Source: Alviniconcha marisindica | Lineage: Eukaryota > Mollusca > Gastropoda > Provannidae | Length of the DNA: 64,000 nucleotides | Direction: 5' to 3' | Assembly: GCA_018857735.1 (NCBI GenBank) | Contig: JABMCL010001079.1 | Span: 67,001-131,000, forward strand | In this document: positions 13,101 through 32,040 of the stretch, in pieces | Layout of the letters: each line of letters opens with the position of its first letter | How positions within the stretch are numbered: the stretch's first letter is position 1 | Position numbers and translations under genes: made by a program | Notes under the pieces: model-generated | Databases searched by the model: none | Seen by the model: the letters and a program-made list of their open reading frames with translations, nothing else | What the model was told of the DNA's origin: nothing

Positions 13101-16049
13101 GTACACAGAATGAGCTGAGACAGCAGCAGTTTCATGTGGCACCAGCCATGCCAGGAGCCGGTTTAATAGAGTGGTTATAACGCCATTTACGCTGTCCTAA
13201 GCAATGGTTATAAACTATAACAGCGCAAAGTGATATTTCTGCGACCAATGAAGCGGTTACAGTGGCTACCGACATCCTAATCACGGTCATAGTTATACAC
13301 CCCCCCCACGCGTAAGCTGCTCTGCGCTGGCATTAGCTTGCTGCTGGGTACAAAATCAGCTGTTTGATACGAGATTCATGATGGCCGCCAAAAGACCGGT
13401 TCGGTACACATGCAAAATCCGACTCATAAGAGATCATAGATTTGGTGACTGAATAAAACCACTGGACGTGTACGATGATCTAGGATTATTTCAGCGTTTT
13501 TGTTTTTTTGGACGCCGTGAGGTGCTTTTTTGGACGCTGGGGAGGTACTTCAGGCAATCGATGAGTTTAATTATTTGCAGTATCTCACATCAACAAAGAG
13601 TTCGTCTGCTCTTGTTGGTGGCCGTAGCTGTACTTGCGTGTTTCACTGTACTTCTTTAGAGCCTTTTTTTGTTTGTTTTTGCATTTTATGGTGTACTGTG
13701 GAAACTGTAACTGAAGCATTTTGAGCTTTTATTTTTTTTGTCCCCCGTGTCCTTTGTTTTGTGGAAAATTATGATGCTTACATTTTTTTAAATATTTTAT
13801 TGTACATTATTATTATTATTAATCATTGCAAATAATGATCGCTTTGCGGTTTTATGCAACGGGTAATTTTCAGTGTGTGATTGGAGATTCATTTGATGTC
13901 AGTTTGTAGCGGATGTGAAGGAAAATCCTGGGGGGTTTCCAGTCACAGTTAAATATAGACAGCCTTACGCTAGCACAGTTATATCCAACAGCATTTTGTG
14001 TATCATGGCCGCGATGTGGCGGGGCTGTCGTAAATTCGAATCGTGCACATAACTATAACCGCGCAGTGGGTCGGAGGGCTTTCCACTAGCATAGTTTATA
14101 ACTGTGTTCATTAAACCGGCTTCAGCACTGTAAGTACACCACTACGGTGGATATTAAAAAATGTGCTATAAAAAGCTATTTACTCATGTAGAACCACATG
14201 CAAGCACAATGAGTCTGCACAAGAGCTGAGAATAGCACTATATAAAAGCGATAAAGAAACAAGCTGCCGAACTTTGAACCAGGACTAACAGACCCTTCCT
14301 GCAACAAGTGCTGCTATACAGAAAAAGTGCAACACAACAAGCTCAATTTTAAACACTGGCCAATCCAACAGGGTCACACAAACATTACCCACCTCTGGCC
14401 GTTTTTCTGATATATCATCAAGGTAGCAGACATCAGAGTCATCAACTTCACACCTGCATCAGAAATGTTAATAATCTTGATGTTGTAATAACAGGTCAAG
14501 TAGTAGCAGCACATTAATTTTATGACTACAAAGCACTCCCAAATACAAGGTGCATTCCCCAAAATAAAAAGTCCCCCTTGACAAGGAGTACAGAGTGCAA
14601 AGTTGACAACTAAAAACATGTCCAAAACATTTCCTGAGTTAGTGAGCAGAGGGTACAAACATGGCAATATCAAGTATGTCCAAAATGTAGTCAAATTTTA
14701 TACACACATGAAACCTATACGAAACTAAAACTGAAAACAAACAATGAAGCTACTAAAATTAAAATGTTTGAATTCACCAGTCTCCTCCACTCTTCAGAAA
14801 AGCATGCATGCCAATCTTTTATCACCAGATAAGGGGTTTGGACAGATTTTGAGGTAAAAAGTACACTAGCAGTAGCTGTAGTAAACATATTAGTTGGGAA
14901 CAGTATGAATAAAAGTATTCATGAAAAGAAGTCCCTGCTCATAGCTTCAAAATGTAGCAACTAAAACAAAAACTGGAAAAACAACCTATCGTTGTATCAA
15001 ACTCAAAGCAAACTTTTAAAGTTCAAAGTAGCCCAACACAGCACAAACTGAATTTCCAAGAAAACAAAACATATGGCCAACAAAACATTAGATTTATAAA
15101 ACAACAGAAGAAAACTGATAGTTTTTACTATTTAATGCATTTTGACAGTTTAATTTTCACAGTGAAAAATACATTATTACTATCATACATGATTATACAG
15201 TAAAAGCAGTCCTCTGCCAACTGCTCCAAATGGATTCAAATCGTTTCGTCAACTTGATCAACTTACCCCCACACTACCTTAAAAAAAAAAAAAAATGGAC
15301 AGAATTACTACAGCTATTTTAAAATTGAAATCCGGCTAAAGGCACTCTGGTCAACTTTGAATTTATCATTCAAGGCAAGCTCATCTCCTCTTCAGACATT
15401 TACTGATTTAGCTCCATTTTCCAGTCTGATCCATCTACATCAAATGGCCGTCTTGCTGACACTGGCATAATACTTAAGAGCAGAAACACAGTTAAGTATT
15501 CATGTATGAAAATATTGCATAATACTTACGAGCACAAACACAGAAGTACATTATATACGGAATTGTGCGATAAGCATCTTACAGACAAGAACAAAGACGA
15601 GAATAAAATGTCCTACAGCAACAAAGATTAACAAGGAATTTTGAAGAATTGCTGGGACTCACTTAGCTCCATCAGGCAGCAAAAGGGTTATGGTCTCGGC
15701 AACCTCATCCACTCGTCCCAGCCAGTTATCCATGGTGACGTAGCCATTATCAAACCTCTGAACACACCCAACATCACACTCTCTCTTTTTACCACATTTC
15801 CTATCGCAAACACCATAGTAACCTTCACCAAAGATCTTTACCATGCTACAGCAATAGTATCATTGTGTGCAGCCCTACTGCTTGTAAATAACACTTGTTT
15901 TAACAGCATTTTTTTTTTTTACCTTCCACAGGTTTACTACCACTACTTAATGCTTTATTACAAACTATTTTTCCTTCCAAGATATAACTTTGTTCAAACA
16001 AGAAGTTCTTACAATCTGAAAATGAAACAGAATGAGGCCTACAGCACAG

Positions 16050-16099
<50 letters not shown>

Positions 16100-17417
16100 G
16101 GAGCATCAACAAAGGGAGCTAATCATCACCTATGGTAACTCTCACCTGGCATGGGAGTAAATTGCAAGGCATATAAACTCCACCAAAAAAAGCATCCTCT
16201 TAAGAAGTTCTTATAGTATACCCAAATAAAATGTTATGCCAGTACTTTCAGTGACTTACACTTACAGTTACAGATACAACATTTATCTTGCATTATTTCC
16301 ACACCCGCACATTGCTTACCTGCAACTGCACACATGAAGAAAGTTGCTTGGAATCAATGTTGTAGATGTACTTGTCGGTGCCAGTGATATGCAAGTGGCA
16401 TGTCACCTGCAGGTCCTGGACACTGCCACACTGTGTTTCCTGTCCTGGCACAAACCTCCGCACGATGTCTGCCACCATCAATGATCGGTCAGCTAGCAGC
16501 ACCTGATGCAAATTAAAGAATAAGATGAAGAAAACCTAAACTGTACACACAATCTGGAAAGAGACAGAGACAGAAAGAGTTCATTCAAAAATCAATCCCC
16601 AAGTATCACAAATCACACACCTGACTCTCTGAGACCAGTCCCTCTCAAATGACAAAACTGAAATAGTCCTTCTGGAAGCCACTACAAATTCTAACATGAT
16701 TCTAAGTAATTACCAAGCTACACTTTGTAATCAACAACTAAACAGCATTAATTTTACTCTTGATGTTATTGTTAGGAGTACAAATTTAAAATTAGAAACT
16801 AGGCCATAAAAAAAATTGGGGAAAAATATGTTTTCAGTTATTTTCAACTTTAAGTCAACTGAAAACTGAAACATATCTGACAAACAAACAAAAACACTTA
16901 ATTACTGCTTGTAAAGCACTGCTTTGGACACTGAAGCAGAGAACAGCACTTTATATTTTTTTGTGGCCAACAGATCAAAAAGTAAAGCCTGGTAATCACA
17001 CGATTGCAGCAACCCAACTTAAATTATTTAAACCATTACTAAAACAGGCAAGAAATTACAAAAACAATTAATCTTCAAATAGTTACAGCTGAAATGTATG
17101 AAATTATATCGGTCCACCCTAACGTATTGAAATTAATGAAATCATAAAGTACTACAACAGTTACTAATGATTTCCATTGGAAAGTCTGAATGAAATTATC
17201 AGCCGTTAGGAACCTTGTTCTCTGGAGTGTCCAATGACTCTTTTCCTTTGGGATGCCAAGCGACTCTGACGCAGCCTTTCTTGCAAACATCGTGCCGAGA
17301 ATCTTCTTCATCGCTGCTTACAGTCTCGGAATTTTGCATGACCAAGCCATAGACGTAAGTGTTGTCCGGCGTCACATGGCAAACTTCATCTTCCTCAAAG
17401 AGACTGCAAGCAGCCAT
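156..17417 (-). CDS. UBE2O: UBE2O, E2/E3 hybrid ubiquitin-conjugating enzyme (3' end off window)
   Basis: UBE2O is a large E2 that also acts as its own E3; in other animals it ubiquitinates orphan ribosomal proteins, SMAD6 and other basic clients. I phased 18 coding exons, all with GT-AG introns: 17214-17417, 16320-16502, 15663-15757, 14393-14453, 12191-12349, 11736-11854, 10523-10745, 9457-9930, 8756-8858, 8009-8114, 7129-7237, 6302-6430, 5534-5673, 3997-5225, 2811-2911, 2152-2214, 787-990 and 156-213. They join without a frame break into about 1,253 residues. The start is the Met of [12 protein letters not shown] at 17417. The last exon ends in phase 1 inside the UBC fold, so roughly 200 C-terminal residues lie beyond position 1. 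Family identity rests on remembered similarity to vertebrate UBE2O in every exon except the low-complexity parts of exons 8 and 14. Exon borders were called by eye. Confidence 0.93.
1190..2420. repeat. Simple repeats in UBE2O 3' introns: (TA)n, (CA)n, (GTT)n
   Basis: Simple repeats in this stretch are TA at about 1195-1215, CA at 1311-1371 and GTT at about 2369-2420. Other simple repeats in UBE2O introns are CA at 6961-7048, poly-C at 8666-8692 and 10097-10130, CA at 11040-11066, poly-G at 12148-12172 and TA at 16049-16095. Homopolymers of 25 or more bases may be inaccurate in length. Confidence 0.9.
1475..2012. repeat. 77-79 bp minisatellite, seven copies, in UBE2O intron 16
   Basis: Seven head-to-tail copies start near 1475, 1554, 1633, 1710, 1789, 1867 and 1945. 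Each contains GGGAAGACCAAAGCAAGC, a run ending GTTCTTGGAAACTTATGTT, and an AT-rich tail with AATAATAAGTTAATTAA. Copies differ by a few bases. Nothing indicates coding. Confidence 0.95.
3997..5673 (-). CDS. UBE2O: UBE2O exons 13-14: acidic linker, coiled coil and long disordered region
   Basis: Exon 13 (5534-5673) is Ser/Glu-rich ([22 protein letters not shown]), like the acidic SDEWEDDSDSWE segment of human UBE2O. Exon 14 (3997-5225) is a single 1,229-bp exon. It starts with a predicted helical stretch ([22 protein letters not shown]), continues to a lysine-rich helix ([23 protein letters not shown]), and then a long acidic, Ser/Ala/Glu-rich disordered region including KRIKTE, a possible SUMO consensus. 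The exon is longer than the matching human region. Its low-complexity part is open on both strands, so only the minus-strand frame should be read as coding. Confidence 0.9.
5690..6138. repeat. Degenerate ~36 bp tandem array in UBE2O intron 12
   Basis: About 12 copies of a ~36-bp unit, roughly TTAGGTGCTAAACC followed by TTAAAGATACCCTCAACC, lie between exon 12 (6302-6430) and exon 13 (5534-5673). The array begins about 17 bp upstream of the exon 13 acceptor. Copies are diverged and some have insertions. Confidence 0.88.
6302..8858 (-). CDS. UBE2O: UBE2O exons 9-12, second conserved region
   Basis: Four exons encode about residues 507-655. Landmarks are [19 protein letters not shown] (human has DLFPVHHLDNNEFCPGDFV), [38 protein letters not shown] and [20 protein letters not shown] followed by PQDLYIVWD. 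These are repeated SH3-like beta modules. Their intron phases (1, 2, 0, 0) link exon 8 to exon 13 without loss of frame. Introns contain a long CA repeat (6961-7048) and a poly-C run (8666-8692). Confidence 0.92.
9457..9930 (-). CDS. UBE2O: UBE2O exon 8: Ser/Thr/Ala-rich and acidic linker with NLS
   Basis: This 474-bp exon (158 residues, phase 0 at both ends) begins [15 protein letters not shown]. It passes through a Ser/Thr/Ala-rich tract and an acidic run ([15 protein letters not shown]), then a basic block with KRRKRDKG and RHAKRARP. It ends [14 protein letters not shown]...VMWQ, which matches the start of the second conserved region of UBE2O. The basic block occupies the position of the vertebrate nuclear localisation signal. 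The low-complexity part has probably diverged freely. Confidence 0.88.
10523..17417 (-). CDS. UBE2O: UBE2O exons 1-7, N-terminal conserved region
   Basis: These seven exons encode about residues 1-348, the N-terminal conserved region that in vertebrate UBE2O helps recruit substrates. Matching landmarks are [10 protein letters not shown] in exon 1, [18 protein letters not shown] in exon 2, [16 protein letters not shown] in exon 3, [10 protein letters not shown] with AKWLS in exon 5, and the basic stretch ending NKPRRR in exon 7. Exon phases run 0, 0, 2, 0, 0, 2, 0 and are mutually consistent. Introns of 0.5-1.9 kb hold a candidate terminal-inverted-repeat element, short tandem repeats and simple repeats. 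Confidence 0.9.
12576..13080. repeat. Two short tandem arrays in UBE2O intron 4
   Basis: A 91-bp unit (AGGACTTGTTACCTGATACT within it) occurs twice from 12576. It is followed by three or four copies of a ~75-85 bp unit with AACAGACCCTTCCTGCAGCA and GTGCAACACAACAAGCTG. A further copy of the second unit lies at about 14259-14345, beyond the candidate transposon at 13156-14121. This suggests that element inserted next to or within the array. Confidence 0.8.
13156..14121. mobile_element. Candidate non-autonomous DNA transposon with 12-bp perfect terminal inverted repeats
   Basis: The segment starts AGCCGGTTTAAT and ends ATTAAACCGGCT, a perfect 12-bp inverted pair that extends imperfectly to about 25 bp through a shared GTTATAA. 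Subterminal motifs such as ACTATAAC followed by GCGCA recur at both ends. No transposase-like frame is present over 966 bp. I found no clear target-site duplication, so the family is unassigned. Confidence 0.55.
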
Positions 17418-18111
17418 GTTTAGATGTTGTGTGAGGAATTGTGGGACTGTGACGTTTTGGCACAAATTCAACAAGAAGAAAAAAAAGTTGGCTGTCTACC
17501 CAACATCTTTCCCTACCAGAAACCGTAAGGAACAAATCAAAGAAATTGAGGAAACGGGTTCAAATTTCGCCTGTCAAAATAATTACTGATTTCAGATAGC
17601 ACTATCGTTCATGTGTACTAAGCTGTAGTTATCGTATTTGTCTTTCTTTTCATATTAAATGCCGTTTACTTCGGTTTGAAAGAACAAAGTATGTATGCAA
17701 CTGCAGGTTTGTTGTTGTTGTTGTTGTTGTTATTAAAGAAAAATGTTTTGCCAATATTACTGAGGTAAAGCGCAAACTATGGGCATAGTCTTTGGTAAAA
17801 GTCAAGCAGCAAATATGCACAGCAACAGTGGTGAATATGAAACAAACTTATAAGTTATGTTTACTAGTCATATGAGAGGACACTTCGTTTCTGATCAAGA
17901 CGCATCTGGAGAAAATAAAATCGCGAAGGTCTACACAAATGATGATAAAAAAGATTTTTTAAATCTCTGTGGTCTGCACCAGAGACGGAGGAAGGGTATC
18001 GTAAACCAGTGTTTGGAGTTTGACTACACTATCCGGTTTGCGCAACTGACATTCTTGTTCATGTCCGTTATTCCGATCCACTATTTCCAGCACGGAAACT
18101 AAAATAACAAC
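17418..18111. promoter_or_regulatory. Shared 5' region between head-to-head UBE2O and SMDT1
   Basis: Only 694 bp separate the UBE2O start codon (minus strand) from the SMDT1 start codon (plus strand), so the interval must hold both 5' UTRs and both core promoters. It contains a short GTT microsatellite near 17708-17732. I see no convincing TATA box. A plus-strand frame at 17857-18102 ends nine bases before the SMDT1 start and resembles no known protein; it is more likely 5' UTR or chance. Confidence 0.6.
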
Positions 18112-18393
18112 ATGGCGTCGAACCTTGCTAGAATGGCGAGTCTGAGGACAAGTCGCTCAGTTTTACCTGTTCTAAGAAGGAATGCAAATCGGATGACAGT
18201 TCCAGTTAGAACTAAAGTGTATTATGAAACAGGAGCTATATTGGAAAAGCCAGTTCGTGTCCGATTCGGTTTGCTAAAACTCACATGCACAGTCGCACCA
18301 TTTCTGCTGACTGGAGGGTTTCTGAGTCGAGAGTTCGCTGCTTTGCTGGAAGAACACGAATTGTTTGTTCCCGACGACGATGATGATGACTAG
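18112..18393 (+). CDS. SMDT1: Essential MCU regulator, mitochondrial (EMRE)
   Basis: EMRE is the single-pass inner-membrane subunit that holds the MCU calcium channel open and couples it to MICU1/MICU2 gatekeepers. The 93-residue frame starts MASNLARMASLRTSRS, an Arg/Ser-rich mitochondrial presequence. It then has GAILEKPVRVRFGLLK (human GAILPKPVKMSFGLLR), a membrane segment at about residues 52-73 with a GxxxS motif (G68, S72), FAALLEEHELFVP, and a six-Asp tail at 88-93 like the human acidic tail that contacts MICU1. Length is close to human (107). The whole coding sequence is one exon. The start is supported by the in-frame Met right before the presequence and by AACAACATGG context. Confidence 0.95.
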   Translation: MASNLARMASLRTSRSVLPVLRRNANRMTVPVRTKVYYETGAILEKPVRVRFGLLKLTCTVAPFLLTGGFLSREFAALLEEHELFVPDDDDDD

Positions 18394-18415
18394 CTGATAA
18401 TAGTCTGTATGACAG

Positions 18416-18944
18416 GTTAGCCTTCACTTTTCTGCATTTTCTCGTTGTGTTTGATCAAGAAAATGGTATTCGTCGTGATAGGAGTGCCCAGTTTCGTCTC
18501 GAGTATGCACTGCAGTCGGCTTCCTCACTCCTAGTTTGCAACTGTAGAAGCCCTGGGGTGGGGGCGGGTGGAGAGGGACCTAAAATCATAAATCGGAGAT
18601 TTGGAAAAAAATGGACATTTGTCTGGATGTGCTCAGCTATCGCGTTAATGCAATTTTACGCAGTTCTTATTACCACAGACGCATTTATTTATTTTTAGAT
18701 CGTGACGCGTAATGCATACGCAAAAATCAAAGGGTTAGACAAGAAGCCACCGACAGGAATAAACTAGAAAGGACTACAGTCTCAGTAGTGCCTGCCCCGT
18801 GGAGTGCTTTTGAACTGCCTCCCCCCCCCCCCCCCTTGCCTTTGTTTTCAAAAGACTCTACAACTGCAAGTAGCAATCTTTTATAACACGCAAACAGCTA
18901 CACTGTTTTCATGCTTTCATGTTGGCAACACTATTTTACCTGAT

Positions 18945-19013
<69 letters not shown>

Positions 19014-19959
19014 AAGTCTAACACACACACACACAATGACACAGAATCATATGACTTTGCTGTAGGCCTACCAGCAAAAATAAAAACTGTTGCTGTTAGT
19101 ATAATTAGCATGTGCTTGAAGTTGAGTTCCCAGCTATGTGGAAAGGGGGGCTCTGAAAGGGGCTTCAGTTGACAGAATTTAATCATGATCAGGAGATTTA
19201 GTTAGATCTAAACTGACCTGGACAAAATCACTGATGGTAGATGTTCACTGGAGTGGAGGGGCCTCAAGTAGGGGACAGCAGCAGGTCTTTTGGAAGGCAG
19301 GGTGGGGGTGGAGGCAGGGATAGGTGGGGGTCAGATTGCCGCTTTGCATGCTTTACAGGGATGCTAAAATGATTGACCTGTACTGTTTTTTTTATACATG
19401 TTTGTGTATGACTATGAGGTATGCAGTTAAAAGAATCTAGAGTACAGCCTCGTCTGTATTGCAGAGTGCACTGAGTGAGCCTGGTGCAGTTGTCTTGAAC
19501 AGTTGATGATTCTCACATTTATTTTCATAGGAAAGGCTTGAGGGCTATGTAACCTTTTTGTCTGCTTGATTATTTGAGGATGGTATGTTCTGTTTGTTAA
19601 TTCAAAGCTGTTTTGTTTTGGTTCTTGTATACCTGCATGTGTGTGTGCGTGTGTGGTTACAGCACGTGTCCAGGTTTCAAGATTTGCATTAACCAGTAAT
19701 TTCTGTAATTTCTGGTATTTTACCAGTTAAAATCAGTATACAAAATATATAATTTTATAAAATCAGCAAGCGGTCAGACAGTAATAATAATAATGATAAT
19801 GGAAATTTGTAAAGTGCCTACCTTGCGGCTCAAAGCACTGAACAAGCATAATATAACACACATAATGTACATCAAGATGGAAAATGTTATCAGCAATAAA
19901 AAATATTTATAAAAACAAGCTGACCAAAAAAAAAATGCAACAGAAAGAACATGGCATAC

Positions 19960-20024
<65 letters not shown>

Positions 20025-20089
20025 TCTACACATCAAAGGGAGCAGGGTGTTTGCTAGTAGAGTTCTAGTAGTAGTATAGACAGTCATAC

Positions 20090-20160
<71 letters not shown>

Positions 20161-20311
20161 CTCTGACCGTTGCAGAGATTGTCTGACCAGTTTCTGTGAA
20201 CCATTTTCACCAACTTATGTCATACCAGTTTGAAAAATGTCTGAAGCAATCACTGGGTTTGTTTTTATTGTTGTGACTGAAATGTTTGCAAAAACAAAAA
20301 ATCATTTTAAG

Positions 20312-20365
<54 letters not shown>

Positions 20366-20661
20366 CATGTTCCCACTATTTCTTATAGGACTTTTCAATG
20401 AGTTCAGTGTTCCTGCTCATATTAATTTATACTATATAAATGGTATTTTTTTTCCAGTGAATTATAACTGATTTAGTGAAGAAATATGTTACAGATTGGT
20501 ATTTAAGTGGGCTCAAACCCAGGTATAATACTTTAAAATGAATTTATGCCCAAGTTTAAAGACAAAACAAAACGAAAAATTAAACAAAAGTATTTCCATT
20601 GTAACCACCAACATTTTATTTTTGCATGTTGATTAAATAGTTACTTGTTTGTCTGTTTCAG
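18416..20661. repeat. Repeat-rich stretch after SMDT1: (CT)n, (TA)n and an interspersed repeat
   Basis: No gene is supported here. It holds poly-C near 18819-18835, CT at 18948-19013, CA at 19021-19035, and TA tracts at about 19962-20012, 20091-20160 and 20316-20361. At 19785-19890 there is an (AAT)n-headed interspersed repeat with AAATTTGTAAAGTGCCTACC and CATAATGTACATCAAGATGG. The same repeat recurs at about 40608-40705 inside PSAP. Confidence 0.8.
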
Positions 20662-22015
20662 ATCCCCAGTCTACTGCCAAGCTCTGAATGTGATGACTGA
20701 TGTGCAAGGACAGGACCAGCCCACTTGAAATCTGAAGAACTTTGGCCAGATGTGGACTTCTCCCCATTTTTTTATTTATTATTATTTAATTTTTTATTTG
20801 CTGTGTTGACCTGCCTTCCATGAAACTTATCCTCAATATATCTCGGAACTCATTGTCTATTGAACACTCATGGTCTCCAGCAGTCATCACAGCCAAGCCT
20901 CACCATCCTTTGTTCCTAAATAATTTCCAACACAAAGTGCTTTGGGGGCTGCTCATCCACTTCTTCTGCTCCTTCCCTCTGGAGCAACTTTCCTTGGTTC
21001 CTCAGAGTTGATTCTGTCACTGTGTCCTTCTAGTGTTGTCTAAAGACCCACCTTTTTGGCAGGAAGGGGGTGGGGGGAGGGGCTTTAGACCAGTTCTGAC
21101 TGCCCCTCCCCTAACTATCCCCCCAGCCCCCTCCTGTATTTTCGACTGGCTCCTTTTTGGGTTTGTTTAAGCTGTCTTCTTTACATACATCCATTTATTT
21201 ATAAATTCCCTCTATCCTGCACACTGTACATAGAGGTCTTTGGCACACTACAGAGACTTTTGTTTTTTTATACTTCATTATTCCTTCACCTTGTGGGAAA
21301 TTTGGGTTAGCTGACTTAGGCAAGGTTACTACTGCTGCAACAAGAGCAGAGTGCTACCCATTCCTACCATTGTGTGCAGTACTTTCGTTTGTCCACACAA
21401 TGGGATGACTGCCAGTGTCTGGAATGTTTAAACCGTGCTCAGATGCAAATGCATGCAGTTGCGTGCAAGACTTGTGTGAACACCATCAGAGAGTCTGCAC
21501 GGACAGGTGACTCTTGGAGAAAAATCCCTTCTTGTTGCACCAGGGAATAAAACATGTCAGTTATGCACCCAACTTTTCAGCCCCTGTATCAACCAACTGA
21601 GGTCTCCTGCCAGATGGCAAGTCATCATCATAGTGAACACGGATAATACTAATAGAGATTATCAGTATAGTCCTGGAATTTTCAGAACTCTTTATTACAC
21701 TGTTGGTATTGTTGGTTTTTTCTGTCATTGTACATAAAATATTTACAGTTAATTGGGTTTTTTGGAATGCTGTGTACAAGATACAACACAGAATTTGCAT
21801 GTTACTTCAGTTCTTTGGCAATCTACACCTACTTGAATTCTTTGGCAAGATTTTTTTTTACTGTTGATATGTGTTGTATTTTTCACTGGCTTTCCATAGA
21901 TCTGTACTAGTGTTGTTAGTACTTTAGACCGTCTGCACCATCAGTTGCTATGATTTGATTTTATGGCAAAATATGACAGTGCTTGGATAAAATAAATTGT
22001 ATAATGTAACCTACA
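20662..22015 (+). other. Candidate spliced 3' UTR exon and polyadenylation region of SMDT1
   Basis: Twenty-two bases after the SMDT1 stop codon there is a donor-like GACAG|GTTAG (18415/18416). At 20661 an acceptor-like TTTGTCTGTTTCAG ends a pyrimidine tract. The intervening 2.2 kb is dominated by CT and TA repeats, as expected of an intron. AATAAA occurs at 21991-21996, and another lies near 21546. No coding potential is evident after 20662. This is inference from splice-like motifs only; the UTR could instead be unspliced. Confidence 0.35.
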
Positions 22016-22300
22016 AACTGTTATAGTTCTACTCCAGTCAGCATCACTGATTAGAATGTTTTGACATGTCACCATTCTGTACAAACTGTGTCTATTAAAA
22101 GCACACAAAAAGCAACAACAACAAAAACAGCAACTTTTTGTGTAGGTTCATTTGCCTTCAGCTGTTTTACTGTTGTAGTTCTACTCCAGTCACCATCACT
22201 GATTAGAATGTTTTGACATGTCACCATTCTGTACAGACTGTGTCTATTAAAAGCAAAAAACAGCAACTTTTTGTGTAGGTTCGTTTGCCTCCAGCTGTTT
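22015..22300. repeat. 152-bp tandem duplication downstream of SMDT1
   Basis: GTTCTACTCCAGTCA starts at 22026 and again at 22178. Each copy continues through CACTGATTAGAATGTTTTGA and CTGTGTCTATTAAAAGCA to TTTTTGTGTAGGTTC. It lies between the convergent 3' ends of SMDT1 and the saposin-like gene. A CA microsatellite follows at about 22483-22521. Confidence 0.85.
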
Positions 22301-22484
22301 TATTGTTTCTGTTACAATGGTGTAGCTGCCAGTGCTTGGGATATTTAATGTGCGTGCAGGTACTGATGCATGCAGTTGCACACAGGGGGTCTGTACAAAC
22401 ACTGCAAGAGAATCAGCACTGAAAGCTGACTGTAAGAAATATCCTTTGCTGCGCTGCAGAGTAAAATGTGTCACACACACAACA

Positions 22485-22525
<41 letters not shown>

Positions 22526-22546
22526 GACTTATGAACCATTCATGAG

Positions 22547-22552
22547 TTTATT
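22547..22552 (-). terminator. AATAAA polyadenylation signal of the saposin-like gene
   Basis: TTTATT on the plus strand reads AATAAA on the minus strand, about 180 bases after the stop codon at 22730-22732. Cleavage would be expected near 22,520-22,535, inside or beside a CA microsatellite. No other AATAAA lies closer downstream of this stop. Confidence 0.6.
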
Positions 22553-22729
22553 CATAAATAAACAATGAACTGGCAGTGGTAGTATTAATTCATGCTACTC
22601 TGCTTACAATTTGTGTACATGTGCATTGTACTTGTAAGAGGGCTGTGTGGGCCTTGTACCAAAGAGTTGGGAAGTAACTGTGAAAACAGTTTTAGGTTCA
22701 CAATGGAACAGTCATTACTGTCACCGTGT

Positions 22730-31195
<8,466 letters not shown>

Positions 31196-31277
31196 CGATC
31201 TCGGTCTGGTTAGTCGCTCGGTGGGGAAACCGCAAATGAAATCACGAGTCTGTATATCAGCTTTTCTGTCTCGGTCG

Positions 31278-31289
31278 TTTCACGTGACT
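31278..31289. promoter_or_regulatory. CACGTG E-box (CLEAR-like) upstream of the saposin-like gene
   Basis: TTTCACGTGACT lies about 85 bp upstream of the start codon at 31195. It contains CACGTGAC, most of the TFEB/TFE3 CLEAR consensus GTCACGTGAC. Its position fits promoter control of a lysosomal gene. Binding is inferred from the motif only. Confidence 0.45.
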
Positions 31290-31798
31290 GAATTGAATAT
31301 ATCATGCACAGCCTGAAAGAATACAACGGCCCAACTCGCTAAGAAGCATCCACGCGTGACGATCTTAAATCAAATTCAGTGTGCTGTCTTCATCGACGCT
31401 GGATGCAAATTATTTTACAAATGACTCACTGTTAACAGTCGAGGACCGAGAAGCGACAGAATGAAGCCTATGCAATGACATTGAAGCTTCCTAACTCATC
31501 ACGAGTCGCTGGTCGAACTGCATCGCATATTGCACACGCTGTAGGCTACACTATCCCATAAAAACGAAAACTGTCCTTCTCAGTCGTGGCCTTATATAGC
31601 TGTGTCCATCAGTCAGTGACATTAAACATGCTGAACTTGTGCCAGATGGGATTTTTATTTAAATTCGCACTCATGTTTTTGGTTTATTTTGTCTGAGATC
31701 GCGACAACATTCAATGTCAGACTGGTTTTCCCATGCTGTATACTACCCCCTCTACCCCCCACCCCCCCCCCCCCCCCCCCCACCACACACACACCACA

Positions 31799-31861
<63 letters not shown>

Positions 31862-32040
31862 CACAGCATTTAGGCCTAACGAGTGTTTGGCTGGTATGAC
31901 TGTAATATGCTAAAATCCTGGGCCGAAAGAAGATGAAGACAAGCGTCACAAACTGACTGTCACTGACTAAGAAAAACGAACAGGAACCCCACCACTAGTC
32001 CTGGCTGCACCCTACGCAACCAAACCCTCGAAAGACGGAA
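31290..32040. other. Upstream flank of the saposin-like gene with poly-C and (CA)n
   Basis: No gene is seen. AT-balanced sequence runs to about 31745, followed by a C-rich run (31757-31782) and CA repeats (31786-31860). The remainder to 32040 has no recognised feature. Confidence 0.7.

Noticed and set aside
17857..18102. 81-residue frame just upstream of SMDT1
   Set aside because: No recognisable family, no splice link, and the SMDT1 start with its presequence lies separately at 18112. It is most likely 5' UTR.
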